A program made the position numbers and the translations under genes. The notes beneath the pieces were generated by a model that saw only the letters and a list, made by a program, of their open reading frames with translations, was not told the DNA's origin and ran no database searches. From the NCBI GenBank assembly GCA_902702965.1, contig CACRXP010000186.1:95458-159457 (forward strand): DNA of 64,000 bases, in the 5' to 3' direction. Positions 10,502-21,439 of the stretch are shown here, one piece after another; the stretch's first letter is position 1; each line of letters opens with the position of its first letter. This DNA is from Spirometra erinaceieuropaei (Eukaryota > Platyhelminthes > Cestoda > Diphyllobothriidea > Diphyllobothriidae).

Positions 10502-12508
10502 TCAGGGATCGTTGCACGTGGCGTGATGATCGATATTCGCGTCGTTAATTGCTGCAATTTCATCACGTGCGTTGGATGTTGGTGTGATGATTGCTCGACC
10601 ATCTGACGCGCTGACCCGGGTGTTGGGAAGAGTGTTCATCAGGGCGCTCCCCGCGTGGCCAATTTCTCCGCCTAGACGAAGTCGCAGCACGCTGTATTGA
10701 ATGGGAAGATCCTTGCACTTGTTAATAGACTGGGGGCCAGTGAACCATGACTCAAGCAGCTCCCGGCTCACGCGGTTGACATCTCTTGCGAGAATTTCGG
10801 CCTCATCGAATTTGAATGTGTGGCCGGATGTCGTCGAATAAGCCGCAACTTGAGAGCTGGCGTCATTTATGCGCACCGCTGCCGCGTGTTCGGTCATTCT
10901 CGTTCGGAGCTGTCTTCCGGTTTCTCCGACGTAGTTGCTTTGTCCGCAACTGCACCAGATCCGATAAACGACTCCAGACGTTTCTTGCCGTGGCAGTGGG
11001 TTTTTTGGTTTCATGACCAGACGCCTGATGGTTGCCTCTGGCCTGTGTGCAACTCCAACCCCCAGCGGTGCGAGAAGGCGGCCAACAGCTTCCGAAACGT
11101 TCTTGACATATGGAAGCGCTCGCCAAACTTTGGTGTCCCTGCGGTTAGGACTTTCGTCCATTTTGCGTATGCGCCGGTTGACAAAGTTGCTCGGGTAGCC
11201 ATTGGCTTTGAATACCCGTCGGAGGTATTGTAATTCAGCAATCTTGTCTTTCGGCTCACTGCAGTGTGTTTCGACATGCCGATAGAGCGTCCTTACACAA
11301 CTGCGTTTGTGACTGATTGGGTGGTTGCTGTTGAAGTTCAGTACTTGCATCGTATTTATCGCTTTCCTGAACACATTTGTTTTTAGTTCACCACAATCCT
11401 TGCGGCATACGAGGACATCCAGGAAGGCCAGCTGGTTGTTCTCTTCCTCCTCCATCGTAAATTGTATGTCCGGGAAGACCGCATTCAGATGTTCCTTGAA
11501 TGTCAGCAGTTGATCCCGATCGATTACGACGAAGGTATCATCCACATACCGGGCCCAGAACGTCGGTTTGTGGTGTTGGAAGACCAGCGACTCTAACCGT
11601 TGCAGGACCGCCTCGGCGATGAATCCCGAAATCGGCGAACCCATTGGTGTGCCCTTCACCTGTTCGTAGATTGTCCCGTTGAACGTGAAGTACGTCCTGA
11701 GACAGAACTTCAGGATCTGAAGGACTTGGGCACGTCCATGACGATTCTCCGTTTCATCGTATTTGCTTTGCAGAAGCAGCTCGATTGTCTCGATCGCCAG
11801 GTACTGGGGAATAGAAGTAAAAAGGGATGTAACATCAAAAGATACCATGACCTCATTTGGATTGATGCTTACCCCTTTGAGTTTCTCCAGGAATTCTGCT
11901 GACGAAGAGACTGTGGTGTCTGACTCAGCGGTCAGGAACTTGAGACGCCGGAACAGCCACTTAGCCAGTCCGTACGTTGGAGTACCTTTGAGCGACACGA
12001 TGGGTCGGAGAGGAGCGCCGTCTTTGTGCACCTTAGGGAGGCCATAGAATCGGGCCAAAGCCGTATCTTGGGGTCTCGCCATGCGTCTGTCGGTCGGTGT
12101 TATTGCACCTGAGTTCTCCAAGGCCAACAACGTAGCATTGATTTCGCGTGTCAGCGCTTTTACAGGGTTCGTTGCACATGGAACATAGAACTGTCGGTCC
12201 TCCAGCAAACCTTTGGCTTTTTGAAGGTAGTCTGTCCTGTCCAGCACAACCGTGGAGCGCCCCTTGTCCGCTGGCACGATGACCAAGTCTTTTTCGGCCT
12301 TGAGTTCTCTAAGCGCATCACGTTCGACCTTGGAAAGCACTTCCCGCGGCCTGTGGGCCATTAGGAGAGACGACACTTGGTGTCGGATGAGGCTCTTGGT
12401 CTCCTCCGTTGCCTCCGTCTGACTAAAGATTGATTCCACTGCTGCAATCATGTTAACAGGTTTAGCGTCAGTCGTGTTGAATGAAGCTTCGTGCCTTAAA
12501 ACCTGCAT
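10502..12508 (-). CDS. PLE-B reverse transcriptase/GIY-YIG endonuclease, intact ORF
   Basis: A 668-residue open frame with no stop or frameshift. Landmarks: ADKG near residue 80, YGLPKVHK at 155-162, motif A SFDVTSLF with the metal-binding Asp near 225, GTPMGSPIS at 286-294, the YVDD catalytic box at 321-324 and LAFLDVLV at 360-367. A connector of ~140 residues leads to the GIY-YIG domain: VVYRI with CSC at 513-521, YVGETGR at 526-532, EH at 540-541 and HTF near 563. The product would reverse-transcribe PLE RNA and nick DNA. PLE-like sequence extends about 14 codons upstream of this Met to an in-frame TGA, so the true N-terminus is probably lost by 5' truncation. It could still be a source of RT/EN activity; expression is unknown. 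Confidence 0.9.
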   Translation of the reverse strand: MQVLRHEASFNTTDAKPVNMIAAVESIFSQTEATEETKSLIRHQVSSLLMAHRPREVLSKVERDALRELKAEKDLVIVPADKGRSTVVLDRTDYLQKAKGLLEDRQFYVPCATNPVKALTREINATLLALENSGAITPTDRRMARPQDTALARFYGLPKVHKDGAPLRPIVSLKGTPTYGLAKWLFRRLKFLTAESDTTVSSSAEFLEKLKGVSINPNEVMVSFDVTSLFTSIPQYLAIETIELLLQSKYDETENRHGRAQVLQILKFCLRTYFTFNGTIYEQVKGTPMGSPISGFIAEAVLQRLESLVFQHHKPTFWARYVDDTFVVIDRDQLLTFKEHLNAVFPDIQFTMEEEENNQLAFLDVLVCRKDCGELKTNVFRKAINTMQVLNFNSNHPISHKRSCVRTLYRHVETHCSEPKDKIAELQYLRRVFKANGYPSNFVNRRIRKMDESPNRRDTKVWRALPYVKNVSEAVGRLLAPLGVGVAHRPEATIRRLVMKPKNPLPRQETSGVVYRIWCSCGQSNYVGETGRQLRTRMTEHAAAVRINDASSQVAAYSTTSGHTFKFDEAEILARDVNRVSRELLESWFTGPQSINKCKDLPIQYSVLRLRLGGEIGHAGSALMNTLPNTRVSASDGRAIITPTSNARDEIAAINDANIDHHATCNDP

Positions 12509-12581
12509 CTGATCCTTCGTCAGCTCCAGCTTATAATGCCTTCGACTTCAAGAGAAAGCGTACGCACTAGTTAAGAAGAAT

Positions 12582-12656
<75 letters not shown>
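12582..12656. repeat. (TAG)n trinucleotide microsatellite
   Basis: About 25 TAG units lie ~75 bp upstream (minus strand) of the PLE-B start, where PLE similarity ends. It may mark the 5' junction of the element. Confidence 0.95.
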
Positions 12657-12659
12657 GAG

Positions 12660-14535
12660 CCTTCTCGGAAGCACTGTGAGCCAAGCATTTTTGAAAACAA
12701 TGCACCAGCTTCCGGAAAAATACCTATCATAAAACCATGAAGGAGTTTTCTGCGATTAATGTCGATGCCTCTCTCACTTCAACAGTATCTATCAGGCAGT
12801 ATCATACATAAAGGTTTCTGGTTCTGTTCAATCAGATCCGATATCTACGGGCATGCAGCGAAGCGCAGAGACTGTATCCACGGCATAGAAATATGACCAC
12901 TAAAAATAACCTTCCCGCATTCCGATTACGTTGGGCATGCATCCTCTGTGCACACAAGTTGCCGGAATTTGAATTTGCTCTGGTGTCTATGAAGCAATTA
13001 AGGAAGGTGGATTCTATGCCCCCGTTAGTGTCAAATTCCTTTTTTTACGAGTTGGCAACATGACGCTGTCTCTCTGACCAGGGTTCATGTCGAGTTCACG
13101 TGGCTCGACGGCCTGGAACTTAGTGAAAGACTGAAAGGTTGACGTGTGCACCGAACGGCCAGTTGTCCTGACTGCCGAAAGTGCTAGCTCCCCACCTCCC
13201 TTCTTCGCCCGAAAAAGGACACACTCACGCACTCGGCTTCGCGTATTCCAAACGCAGTTTTTTTTTCGGGTAATGGGGTTTAAATCGAATCCAGGTGCCT
13301 GCCTTGCCACCATTAAAGGTGTGAGGCTGGGATAGGGGAGGGAGGGAAGTCCTGGCATTGATGTGGCTCCGCCAGCTGCACAGGTAGCTTTTAAACAGCG
13401 CCTTTTCGGGATCTGCAGTTCGTCCGTCTGACCCGCTGCTTTTCATCGCCCTAGGAACTTCAAACTGTCACTTTTCGGAATCTCAAGTCCGCGAATCTAA
13501 CTCGCTGGAGTCACCTTGCCCACTCAACACCGGGAGGGGGCACGGAGCGTGTGTGCGTGCAAGTGCTTGCATCGATCCCCGACACCGGTAAGCGAATCGA
13601 GACGGGGACAAGTGACTGCGATAGTACCCCCTTATTTGCCCATCCCAGGGCACGGTCAATCGGTTTGGAGACGCGACAAAAACAGCCGGTTATCTGATTG
13701 GCGTGAGGCCACAGTCTGCGCCCTTGCATGCTGCTGTTATTCAGACATTTTCAGGATACGCGAAAAATAGGCTAGTCGGGCCTGTTGACCCGGGGCAGTA
13801 TGTTAGATATCCGTTAAGACCCCCACTGGCTACCGATGTCAGCGTTTGCTTCAAAACCTACTGCTCGCACACAAGTCCTTTAGCTTGGTTTTTGCATGTT
13901 TTCGCAAGCCAATTAACTCATTTGATGCTAATTTTAGGAGAGTCCGAAATGACAACAGACATGGCTGACAGTAAGTCAGCCAATCAGCATTCTAGCTCTA
14001 CAGACGCTGAGCGAACTCAACTTCCTGAGTACATTTTTTGCGGCAAGGACACGCTATGCTATCCCACTCAGGGAACCAAAACAAGGTCATCGTCTTTTTT
14101 TATAACTTACGCTTCTGCGTTCTCGTAACTGAATAACATGTAGTCTATTTCTTTTGTGAAAACAAAGCGGAAGAACTGTGCAGAATGTTCAGCTTTTGCT
14201 TGCACTCTCAGGTACCCTGATTTATTGGTAGATCAAGTGGAAACCCACAATTGTATCATTAGAAACTCCCTGTTTTGAATTGGTTTCTAAATCCACTGCT
14301 ACCACTCCTCCCCCATAGCGACGATTTTCGCCGTTCTTGATGTCATCTCCCACATTTCGACCTCATGCTGTCTGTCGACGCTCACGGCGGAAGCCTCAAT
14401 ATTCGCCGTATACTAGTGGTTTGGTCGTACCTCCCTTCCCCACTCCTCGGCTGGACTCGACGCGTACTGTGGCCGATCGCGTCTGGGTTCCTCGCGTCTG
14501 GCCTCTTTGACGCGAATAGTCTCATCCAGTGTATC
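12660..14535. other. No recognised feature
   Basis: Mixed-composition sequence with short overlapping open frames on both strands (for example 13014-13358) that carry no known motif. Confidence 0.5.
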
Positions 14536-14540
14536 AATCC

Positions 14541-14698
14541 TGCCCTGACGATGTCAGTCTCTGACTCCCGTATACAATACCACATGCAGGCCAGTCCTGT
14601 CCGACCCGCATACGTACCCCTCAAGACTGACATTTATTTCTGCCCTGACGACGTCCGATTATAATCCGTTATATACCGCCACATGCAGGCCAGTCCCG
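14541..14698 (+). repeat. Two 58-bp direct repeats, 100-bp period
   Basis: 14541-14598 and 14641-14698 both begin TGCCCTGACGA and end with CACATGCAGGCCAGTCC. The offset is exactly 100 bp. The CTGACGA inside is not followed by GAAA, so this is not a hammerhead. Confidence 0.7.
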
Positions 14699-14699
14699 C

Positions 14700-15665
14700 C
14701 CGCATTTTTCTGTTATTATTATTAGCCAGGGTTTTTTTCTCCTTTAAAATTAATCCAATCATTTTTCACCGCTCGCTAATCATTTTTCTTAACGGACTAC
14801 AAATTCAGAAACTATGAATTGCACTTTGTACAGATTCTGCCTCCCTCGTCTAAAATTCGCATGTAAGTTTATTTTTACTTGCTTTGATGGGACCCCGACG
14901 GGCCTTTGATAAAAGATTATTATTATTCGTTAGGGATCAGGTTCCTGGTAAGTGTGTTCCTTTGCAAATAGCTGTAGAAAAATTCGACGGTGGGACGCAA
15001 TATGTCATCTCAATATTTTTCCGTATGTTTATCTACTATGGCGCCCCCCGTTCACCCTTTAGTCTCACCTGGGTGGGGTCGCATACTGTATCCTTGCCGT
15101 CATGCCTTCGGATCTGCTGCTCATTTTGAAGGCGGAAATTTGCACAAATTTTATACTACACCCGGCGAAGCAAGGCTATGGTTTATGGCCGGCGTTACTT
15201 ACTGAGGGAGCAATTGTCCTAAAAGGAAATAATTGGCGATATATATTTGTACGTGTCAGAGAAAAAAATAAAAAGCCCTCGCGGTGGCTGTTGCGTGAGG
15301 GTGGTTAAGATGAATCAAGGTAGCCATCGGAGTAAAAATTCGACAATGCAACGTCTTTTTGACAATGTTCGCAAAGAGACATTAAATCTCTTTACTGTTA
15401 TCATTAGATGGTAAAAAGTGTCACCTTGTAATTGGTGACAATATGGAGGATCAAAAGTTGTGATATTACAAAGTTCTTAGATGTTCAAATTTTTCGCTCA
15501 GCACAAATGTTCCCGGAAGTACGTAACCCCGGCTATTAACGATACTCTTTTCCAAAACACCTGTAATACTTGGGAGAATACCTACTTTTCGTGTCCAGCC
15601 GGTAAATGTAGCTCTTAGAGCAACCTAGTTTAATTCCATTCAGGGAAAATCATGGCAGTCATTCC
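14700..15665. other. No recognised feature
   Basis: AT-rich, with short open frames lacking motifs. Confidence 0.5.
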
Positions 15666-15699
15666 TCTAGGGTAAGGTGATTCCATAATAACAGCACAG

Positions 15700-15805
15700 G
15701 TAGTAGCCAACAGTGCATACACGCGTGTTTTGCAGATATTCTGCCGCTGCATGGCGCAGCTGCGAGGGGTTCGGCTCGTCAGTGGGTCCCACAGCATTCC
15801 CTGTC
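15700..15805 (-). ncRNA. Degenerate hammerhead, family R relative
   Basis: Minus strand: CTGACGA (15782-15776), stem II GCCG followed by a long hairpin loop, and a 10-base palindrome ACACGCGTGT (15719-15728) in the stem III position. The GAAA is now AAAA (core G changed) and the stem II 3' strand and stem I are weakened. I read it as an inactivated family R hammerhead. Confidence 0.45.
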
Positions 15806-16119
15806 TGTTTTCCGGTAGTGACTCCAATTTAGAAAATGTAGCATTTTAATTTCCTTAGAAATCAACTGCGAACTTGGAGTAGATCAGTATATTTAAGGTC
15901 TATAGGCTCAGACCTAAGTTTTTATGCATGAATATTTGGGCCGAAGTCCATCAGCCACAGCGGATAACCACGTAATATTCATTAACTGCCGACAGGCAGC
16001 TAGTAGTATACTTTAGGGTAAGGTTATACCATCCTAACAGCCTTTATCTAATACCTGTGCTGTTAGTATGGTATCACCTTACCCTAAATTACACTTGTAG
16101 CTGCCTGTCAGCAGTTAAT

Positions 16120-16131
16120 AAATATTACGCG
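16120..16131. repeat. 12-bp target-site duplication of PLE-D (left)
   Basis: AAATATTACGCG occurs here and again at 17097-17108, directly bracketing the PLE-D insertion. Removing 16132-17108 restores the continuous arm of the surrounding inverted repeat. Confidence 0.75.
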
Positions 16132-16139
16132 GACAAGAA

Positions 16140-16196
16140 GCTTATTTGCCTGACGTTTCGGATTCTCACTCGAATCCATCATCAGAGACATTCGCA
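16140..16196 (-). ncRNA. Hammerhead ribozyme, family P1 (PLE-D)
   Basis: Minus strand CTGATGA (16185-16179), stem II GGATTC/GAATCC with a six-base loop, GAA, ACGT (16156-16153), then C at 16152. Proximal stem I GTCT/AGGC is intact, while the distal GCTT/AAGC pairing seen in PLE-B is partly lost. Confidence 0.65.
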
Positions 16197-16227
16197 GATA
16201 GAGGTGAAGGTGGCACCAGGAGTGCAG

Positions 16228-16235
16228 TATTTATA
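16228..16235 (-). promoter_or_regulatory. TATA-like box of PLE-D terminal repeat
   Basis: TATAAATA in the conserved CTATAAATACTGC context upstream of the P1 hammerhead. Promoter function is inferred from conservation. Confidence 0.4.
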
Positions 16236-16324
16236 GCACGTGGCTGCCGTGGGACCGTATGCGCACTGCAATTAACAGTTCTCACAATCGCCGCAGAGGT
16301 CGTAATTGATGCGATAGTGGCTTG

Positions 16325-17098
16325 TCAGTCCGCGTCATTGTAGTTAATTGCCGTTATTTCGTCATCCGTGTTGGATGCTGGTGTGACGACTGCTCGGCAA
16401 AATGGCTCACTGTCACCGTGATAATTGCTCACCCGCGCCCTCCCCATGTGACTGATTCTCCTGTCCAGGGAAAATCGCAATACGGAATAGGCCACCGGGA
16501 GGTCATTGTGTTTGTTGATGGATTGCGGGCCTGAGAACCATGACTCGAGCAGCTCGCGGCTCACGCGGTTGTCACCCCTTGCGAGGATTTCGGCCTCTTG
16601 AAATTTGAAAATATGGCCGGGTCCCGTCGAGTGTGCCGCCACCTGAGAGTTAGCGTCTCCCCGCCTCACTGCTGCTGCGTGCTCGGCAAGTCGCGTACGG
16701 AGTAATCTCCCAGTTTCTCCGTCATAATTGCTTTGTCCGCAACTACACCAGATCCGGTAAACGACTCCAGACGTTTCCTGCCGTGGCAGCGGGTCTTTTG
16801 GCCTCATTACTTGGCGCCTAATGGTTGCTTCCGGCCTGTGTGCAACCCCAACTCCAAGTGGAGTGAGAAGACGACTGACGGCTTCCGAGACGTTCTTCAC
16901 GTACGGAAGAGCCCGCCAAAATTTGGGGCTAGTTGGATTTGGTCTCTGGTGTCCTTTTTGTATGCACTGGTTGACAAAGTTGCGCGGGTAGCCATTGGCT
17001 CTCATTACCCGTCGAAGATATTGTAATTCAGCAACCTTGTCTTCCATTTCATCTTCTGAACTGCTACCTGGGACTCGCCTGTTCGCTTCTATCAGCAA
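16325..17098 (-). pseudogene. PLE-D C-terminal fragment: connector and GIY-YIG domain
   Basis: An open frame of 257 codons with no RT motifs. It starts inside the inverted terminal-repeat piece, so true PLE protein begins at about 17045 with KVAELQYLRRV. It covers the connector (WRALPYVKNVSEAV) and the GIY-YIG domain (VVYRIWCSC, then YDGETGR where PLE-B has YVGETGR, then EH). The frame is undamaged but the RT is absent through 5' truncation, so it cannot be autonomous. Similarity to PLE-B is very high. Confidence 0.85.
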
Positions 17099-17398
17099 AT
17101 ATTACGCGATTCTCTGCTGTGGCTGATGGACGTCGGCCTAAATATTTATGGATAAAAAACTTTGATCTGAGCCTATAGACCTTAAATACACTGATCTACT
17201 CCAAATTCGCGGTCAATTTCTACGAAAATTCAAAAGCAACAGTCATTCCTTTGCCAGGAGTGCTCTAGCTCACCGTTCTCCCAGTTTGCAATGGCCTTGT
17301 CCTCCTGTTGCCTGTTGAAGATGACAACGTTCCGCTTCCCGCCTCTACTTCGCACCGGCTGTCGGTTGAGACAAGTTTAGCACGGTACTTCACAGAAG

Positions 17399-18380
17399 TT
17401 AAAAGGATGTCGTTATTTCTGGCACGCTGCTATCTCCAGGGTCATTTCTGCAGGTTGTACCGCACGCAGGAGGATGACTCTTGTCAGTCTTAAAACCGAA
17501 TTGGAATCGTACCTTGTTTGGACGGTGAACGGAGTCATTATTCTGCAAAAGTACGGTGTTCATTCGACGTCGATGAATGCCGTTGTAGCCAAAAGCATCT
17601 TTTACAGTCTCGATGAACATCTTGCCATTTATCGTCTCCGTTGTTGAACGACAGATCAGTCGTTCTCCGAATTTGATGGTCATACAAACCACCAGGCGTC
17701 AACGGTTCTTGAAAGTTGGCGTCGATGCAGTGTGCTCTGGTGCGAAGTTCTTCCCACATGTGACCACCTGGGCCGACTTCGGAGGCTCGTCTTAAAATGA
17801 GACCTCACTACAAAGGTAAATGCTTGCCCAGAATGAAAGTCTGTGATCAATATATCTGTGGGCAGGAAGAAACGTTCTCTAATGAGCTTCCTACTAAAAG
17901 TAGCTTCTTGTGAAATTCTGATGATGAAGATCGAATTCTTTCATCCTTTTTTGGTGATGTGCAATGAAAAAATTGACAGGTGTCCCCGTGAATAGCCTTC
18001 AGAAGCATATAATGAGTGTCTGACGAATGAAATCGTTGTCTCGCCCATAAGTGGACCGTATTGGTCCACCTTGCTTAGCTTTAGGCACTGTCTTATTATT
18101 CATAATCCTCCACATAGTACCCTAATATTGAAAATACTTCCTAACGACTCATGCGGAAGCTCTTCGGCCTCCAGTTTTCGTATGTACCCAAAGTCAGCTT
18201 CCGATAGGAATTGTACCGACATCTTCGTTGCGCGGCGTGGGACAGAAATGTGACAGCATGTAGCGTGCTATCCATATATACTATTTTACGCCTACTTATT
18301 ATCCGTGTGGTAAAACAAATACTGTAAAACAAGTTTATTACTGCGTTTAATGACAAAAACGCTGAAATTTTGTTAGATAT
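17399..18380 (-). pseudogene. Tc1/mariner-type transposase fossil 1
   Basis: Two minus-strand pieces align with the fossils at 21.5-22.5 and 38.0-39.1 kb. 17692-17399 holds the KFGER..STTETIN and IHRRRMNTVLLQNNDSVH region, where the second catalytic Asp (DNAP(V/A)H in the others) is now NDSVH. 18260-18060 corresponds to the N-terminal helix-turn-helix part. Frames are broken and the C-terminal Glu region is missing or unreadable. The flank TTTATTACTG (about 18330) is shared with the other copies. Confidence 0.6.
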
Positions 18381-18439
18381 AAATTTTAAAGAGCAAATTG
18401 CTTCTTGTTTTACGAAGGAAATGAGTTTTCGCATACATG

Positions 18440-20415
18440 CTTTGGTCTCAGTTTCATGAACTCAAAATCCCAGTTTAAGTTTCCAGGAAGAACTTCTTTG
18501 ATATTTTTGGTTATATCAAAGTTCCTTCATAACATAACCTCCTCAAATAAAAGGTTTTAATAAGTGATAATTATTAGCATAGGTAATTACGTGGATATCC
18601 GGAAACGTAAAATTTTACTAATCTTGGTCTGTATCCCTCAATAAATAAGATATGATATGAAATATTCTTCAGAAAAAGGCTTTCCGAGATACCAATCAAT
18701 TCTCAAAACGAAACTAACCACTCCAAATGTATGCCGTACCGACCCAGACACTTCATGAGTTAGGTCTTCTACTATATCACACCCATGGTTCCCCTAATTA
18801 AAAGTTCTCATTTTTGGAAGGGGTGGCGGGCACTTTTTAATCAGATAATGATTTTCGATATTATTAACTTAATATTTATTTGGAGTTTATGCAACTGAAA
18901 CCACATTCATGACGCTGGGAGACAAAACGAAGAAACGAAAACCCCGTAGTTGCATCATGAAGTATCAGAAACATCGGCAGAGTGCATGTCCATGCATTTA
19001 ACTAGTGTGTATGTTGGACAAACAACAAGTCTATGTCATCTCAGTGTATGCATATATACATGCATAATTGAAAACGGGCTTAGACAGAAAGTAAATCGGT
19101 AATTACGAAAATTGCTGAGGGTATTCAGCCAGATCATAAATAAACCCACCTTATATAAATACAGTGAAAAAAGACATCCCAAGTAATGTAATTAGAAATA
19201 GCGGGAGACTTTGGAGAAAATTAATTTTTATTACGAAATTTCGAATCTGGTGTCGCAGAATCTCATCATAAAAAAACAGTTAACTTTACACTGTGACTAA
19301 GAAAAGATCCTACCGTCCACCAAAGCTTATTCATATGGGCGTCCGATGTATTCAGTTACCTGGCGGATATTGGCTGTGCCTACTTCCCTTTACCCTTGAG
19401 AAATGTTTATGTGGCAGCTAAATCGATATGCCTATTGGTGCATGCCTCGTCTGAGTGCATTGCTTCCAGGAGCTCGCGGCCCTACCTTGTTGGGCAGGCG
19501 TCAGTGATGCGGGTTTTCCTCATGCCGATATGTGTCCTGTGTCCAGTGTGAGCATAGCTATCTGGGTTAGATTGCCTTCTCTTCACCGCTGAATGATCTT
19601 CATGTATAGAGGTGGAGAGAGAGTTCAAGGATTGACCATAATTGATTGCATCACGCTAGGAAATGTCATTTCTGCTGAAGTGGCCGACCCTGTGCTTCGA
19701 TTTTACAAGCTGGGTGTACAAAATAGTTGTAGGCTTGTGCGTTATCTGTACCTGCGGTTATTTCAGCCGACTTTTGACGAGCTAAGATGCATTTTTCACA
19801 TATGAGAGAGAGAGAGTACGCCAATCGGTTGGTTTGACACCTGGGTGATCAGAGCTTTTGAAATGTCCTTTTGCGTGAACTGTTGTAACCGCATACATCG
19901 ACGGACAAAGTCCGGTGAATATCCATTATTGGAAAACAGTTTGAAGAAGTATTTCATCTCCCTCCCATAAATCTCTTTTCATTGGAACAGTGTGTTTTGA
20001 ACCGCCATAAAAAGCTATTAACAGAGCTGCGTTTTTGTGAAATGGGATACTTACTCCCAAGAAGTAAGATGATCGCGACGTGTATATGTCATTTAGATAA
20101 CTTTAGGTTTCCAATGTTCCATCAGCCCTTCTATGTATGGGGACATTTATGAATGGGAGTTATTCATTAACTTCTGTTTAGAAGGTAAATTGGATTACCG
20201 GGGAAAGCGAGGTTGAGATCGTGTAGAGAAATTCCAGTTTATCTATTTGACGACATGTACAAATCGAAAAATTCTGGCACGAGAGAAATTGCCCGTTTTA
20301 CAACGTATCTGAGGCAACAAGATTCTGCCCAAATCTGTAGGGCGGAATTCTGCACTAAAATCTATGCAAGGCCGTTAGGTAGCTAACCGGTATGGCCAAC
20401 AGATGTTCGGAGTAT
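18440..20415. other. No recognised feature
   Basis: AT-rich, unique-looking sequence. Short frames such as 19593-19805 have no motif support. Confidence 0.5.
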
Positions 20416-20418
20416 TTA

Positions 20419-21262
20419 CACTGTGTGAACGATCTCATTAAATGTTAGCCAAAATTCTGAAATGCGTTTTCGATTAGGAAGGATTACTTAGGTGGGGTTG
20501 TAATACTGATTATCATGCTGAAGAATCCTATATTATTTCGGACTCGCCAGGATATCGGCTTTTGAATGCAATTATTTTCGAGCGCATACAGAAACCTCAC
20601 TCGTTAAAAATGACTGCCTACGTAGCATGCATTTTTCCCATCGATTTTCGATGGTCTTGCAAATTCAAATATATTTTATGGAAACCACGAACAAAATATG
20701 CTTTGTTTCAGTCATTTGATAGAGAATCATGTCCACTTTATATTTTATACTCGAAGAAGGCGTATAATTAGGTTTTAAAGAAGTTTTCTAATTCCCGAAT
20801 AGTTTGGGGCCTGATCAGTCGTTGCATTAGCGTTTAGCGATTTCAGTCAATAAGGTGTATACATCCCGTGTGGAGAAAATCACTTATTCCTCAACGCCTA
20901 TAAGAAGATACCGTCTGGAGTTCATGAAATTTTTTTATGGATGCGGACCGTGTTGTAAATTTCATTAGGAGTATGGCTAAACGGACACGTTCGATGCTGT
21001 ATGTATGGCCACTGCACGGTCTTAAAAAACCCACAATTATAAGCTTTTTAAAACCGAAAGATAACTTTTCTTAGGGTATACAATGAAAATAAAATGTGAT
21101 TTTCTACCAAACGGATAACATAAAGCGTAATTTTGTGTATGTTTTCTAGGAAGTATGTTTGAGTTTATAAGGTCATCGAAAATAAGTGTGAAAAATGCAT
21201 ACTACTTAAGTAATCATTTTTAACGAGTGTGGTTTCCGCAGGTCAAAAAAAGGAGGCACAGT
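20419..21262 (+). mobile_element. TA-flanked inverted-repeat element (IR990), right end lost
   Basis: The left end follows TA at 20417-20418. Its left arm, spacer and most of its right arm match 53801-54793 in the same orientation. The right arm stops near 21262, short of the terminal CACTG. No ORF. Interpreted as a truncated member of the IR990 family. Confidence 0.65.
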
Positions 21263-21439
21263 TAACATATGAGAGCACAAAACTAATTAATTTTCAACGA
21301 AATAGAATTTCAGAAAATGGCTCGTATTACAAATAGCTTAATTAAAGCTAGTTTTAAAGGCGTATAAAGAAGGGGAACGCATGAAAAGAGAAAATAATAA
21401 AAAATACTAACAAGTACAAAAGATCAGTGTTTTGTTGAC

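Larger units (their letters stand above)
16132..17096 (-). mobile_element. PLE-D, 5'-truncated insertion with inverted terminal-repeat piece
   Basis: On the minus strand the insertion ends with the P1 terminal repeat (hammerhead, TATA-like box) after a C-terminal PLE ORF. At its 5' side the ORF runs straight into ~50 bp of the terminal repeat in the opposite orientation (17046-17096, plus strand). A 12-bp duplication flanks it. This shows a short PLE copy with inverted terminal-repeat sequence and a precise target duplication. Confidence 0.75.
15669..17240. repeat. Inverted ribozyme-type repeat related to the 352-bp units, split by PLE-D
   Basis: Two arms are inverted copies: TGGAGTAGATCAGTATATTTAAGG...(15876 onward) pairs with the reverse complement around 17160-17215, and the GATGG/CAGCCACAG blocks near 15945 and 17120 also match. 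An inner palindrome (16014-16085) starts TTTAGGGTAAGGT and ends ACCTTACCCTAAA. The left part shares GCAGCTGCGAGGGGTTCGGCTC with the hammerhead-bearing units at 33.8-34.7 kb. PLE-D is inserted in the right arm. Confidence 0.6.

Noticed and set aside
14541..14698. CTGACGA motifs in the 58-bp direct repeats as hammerheads
   Set aside because: No GAAA and no stem II within range in either copy.
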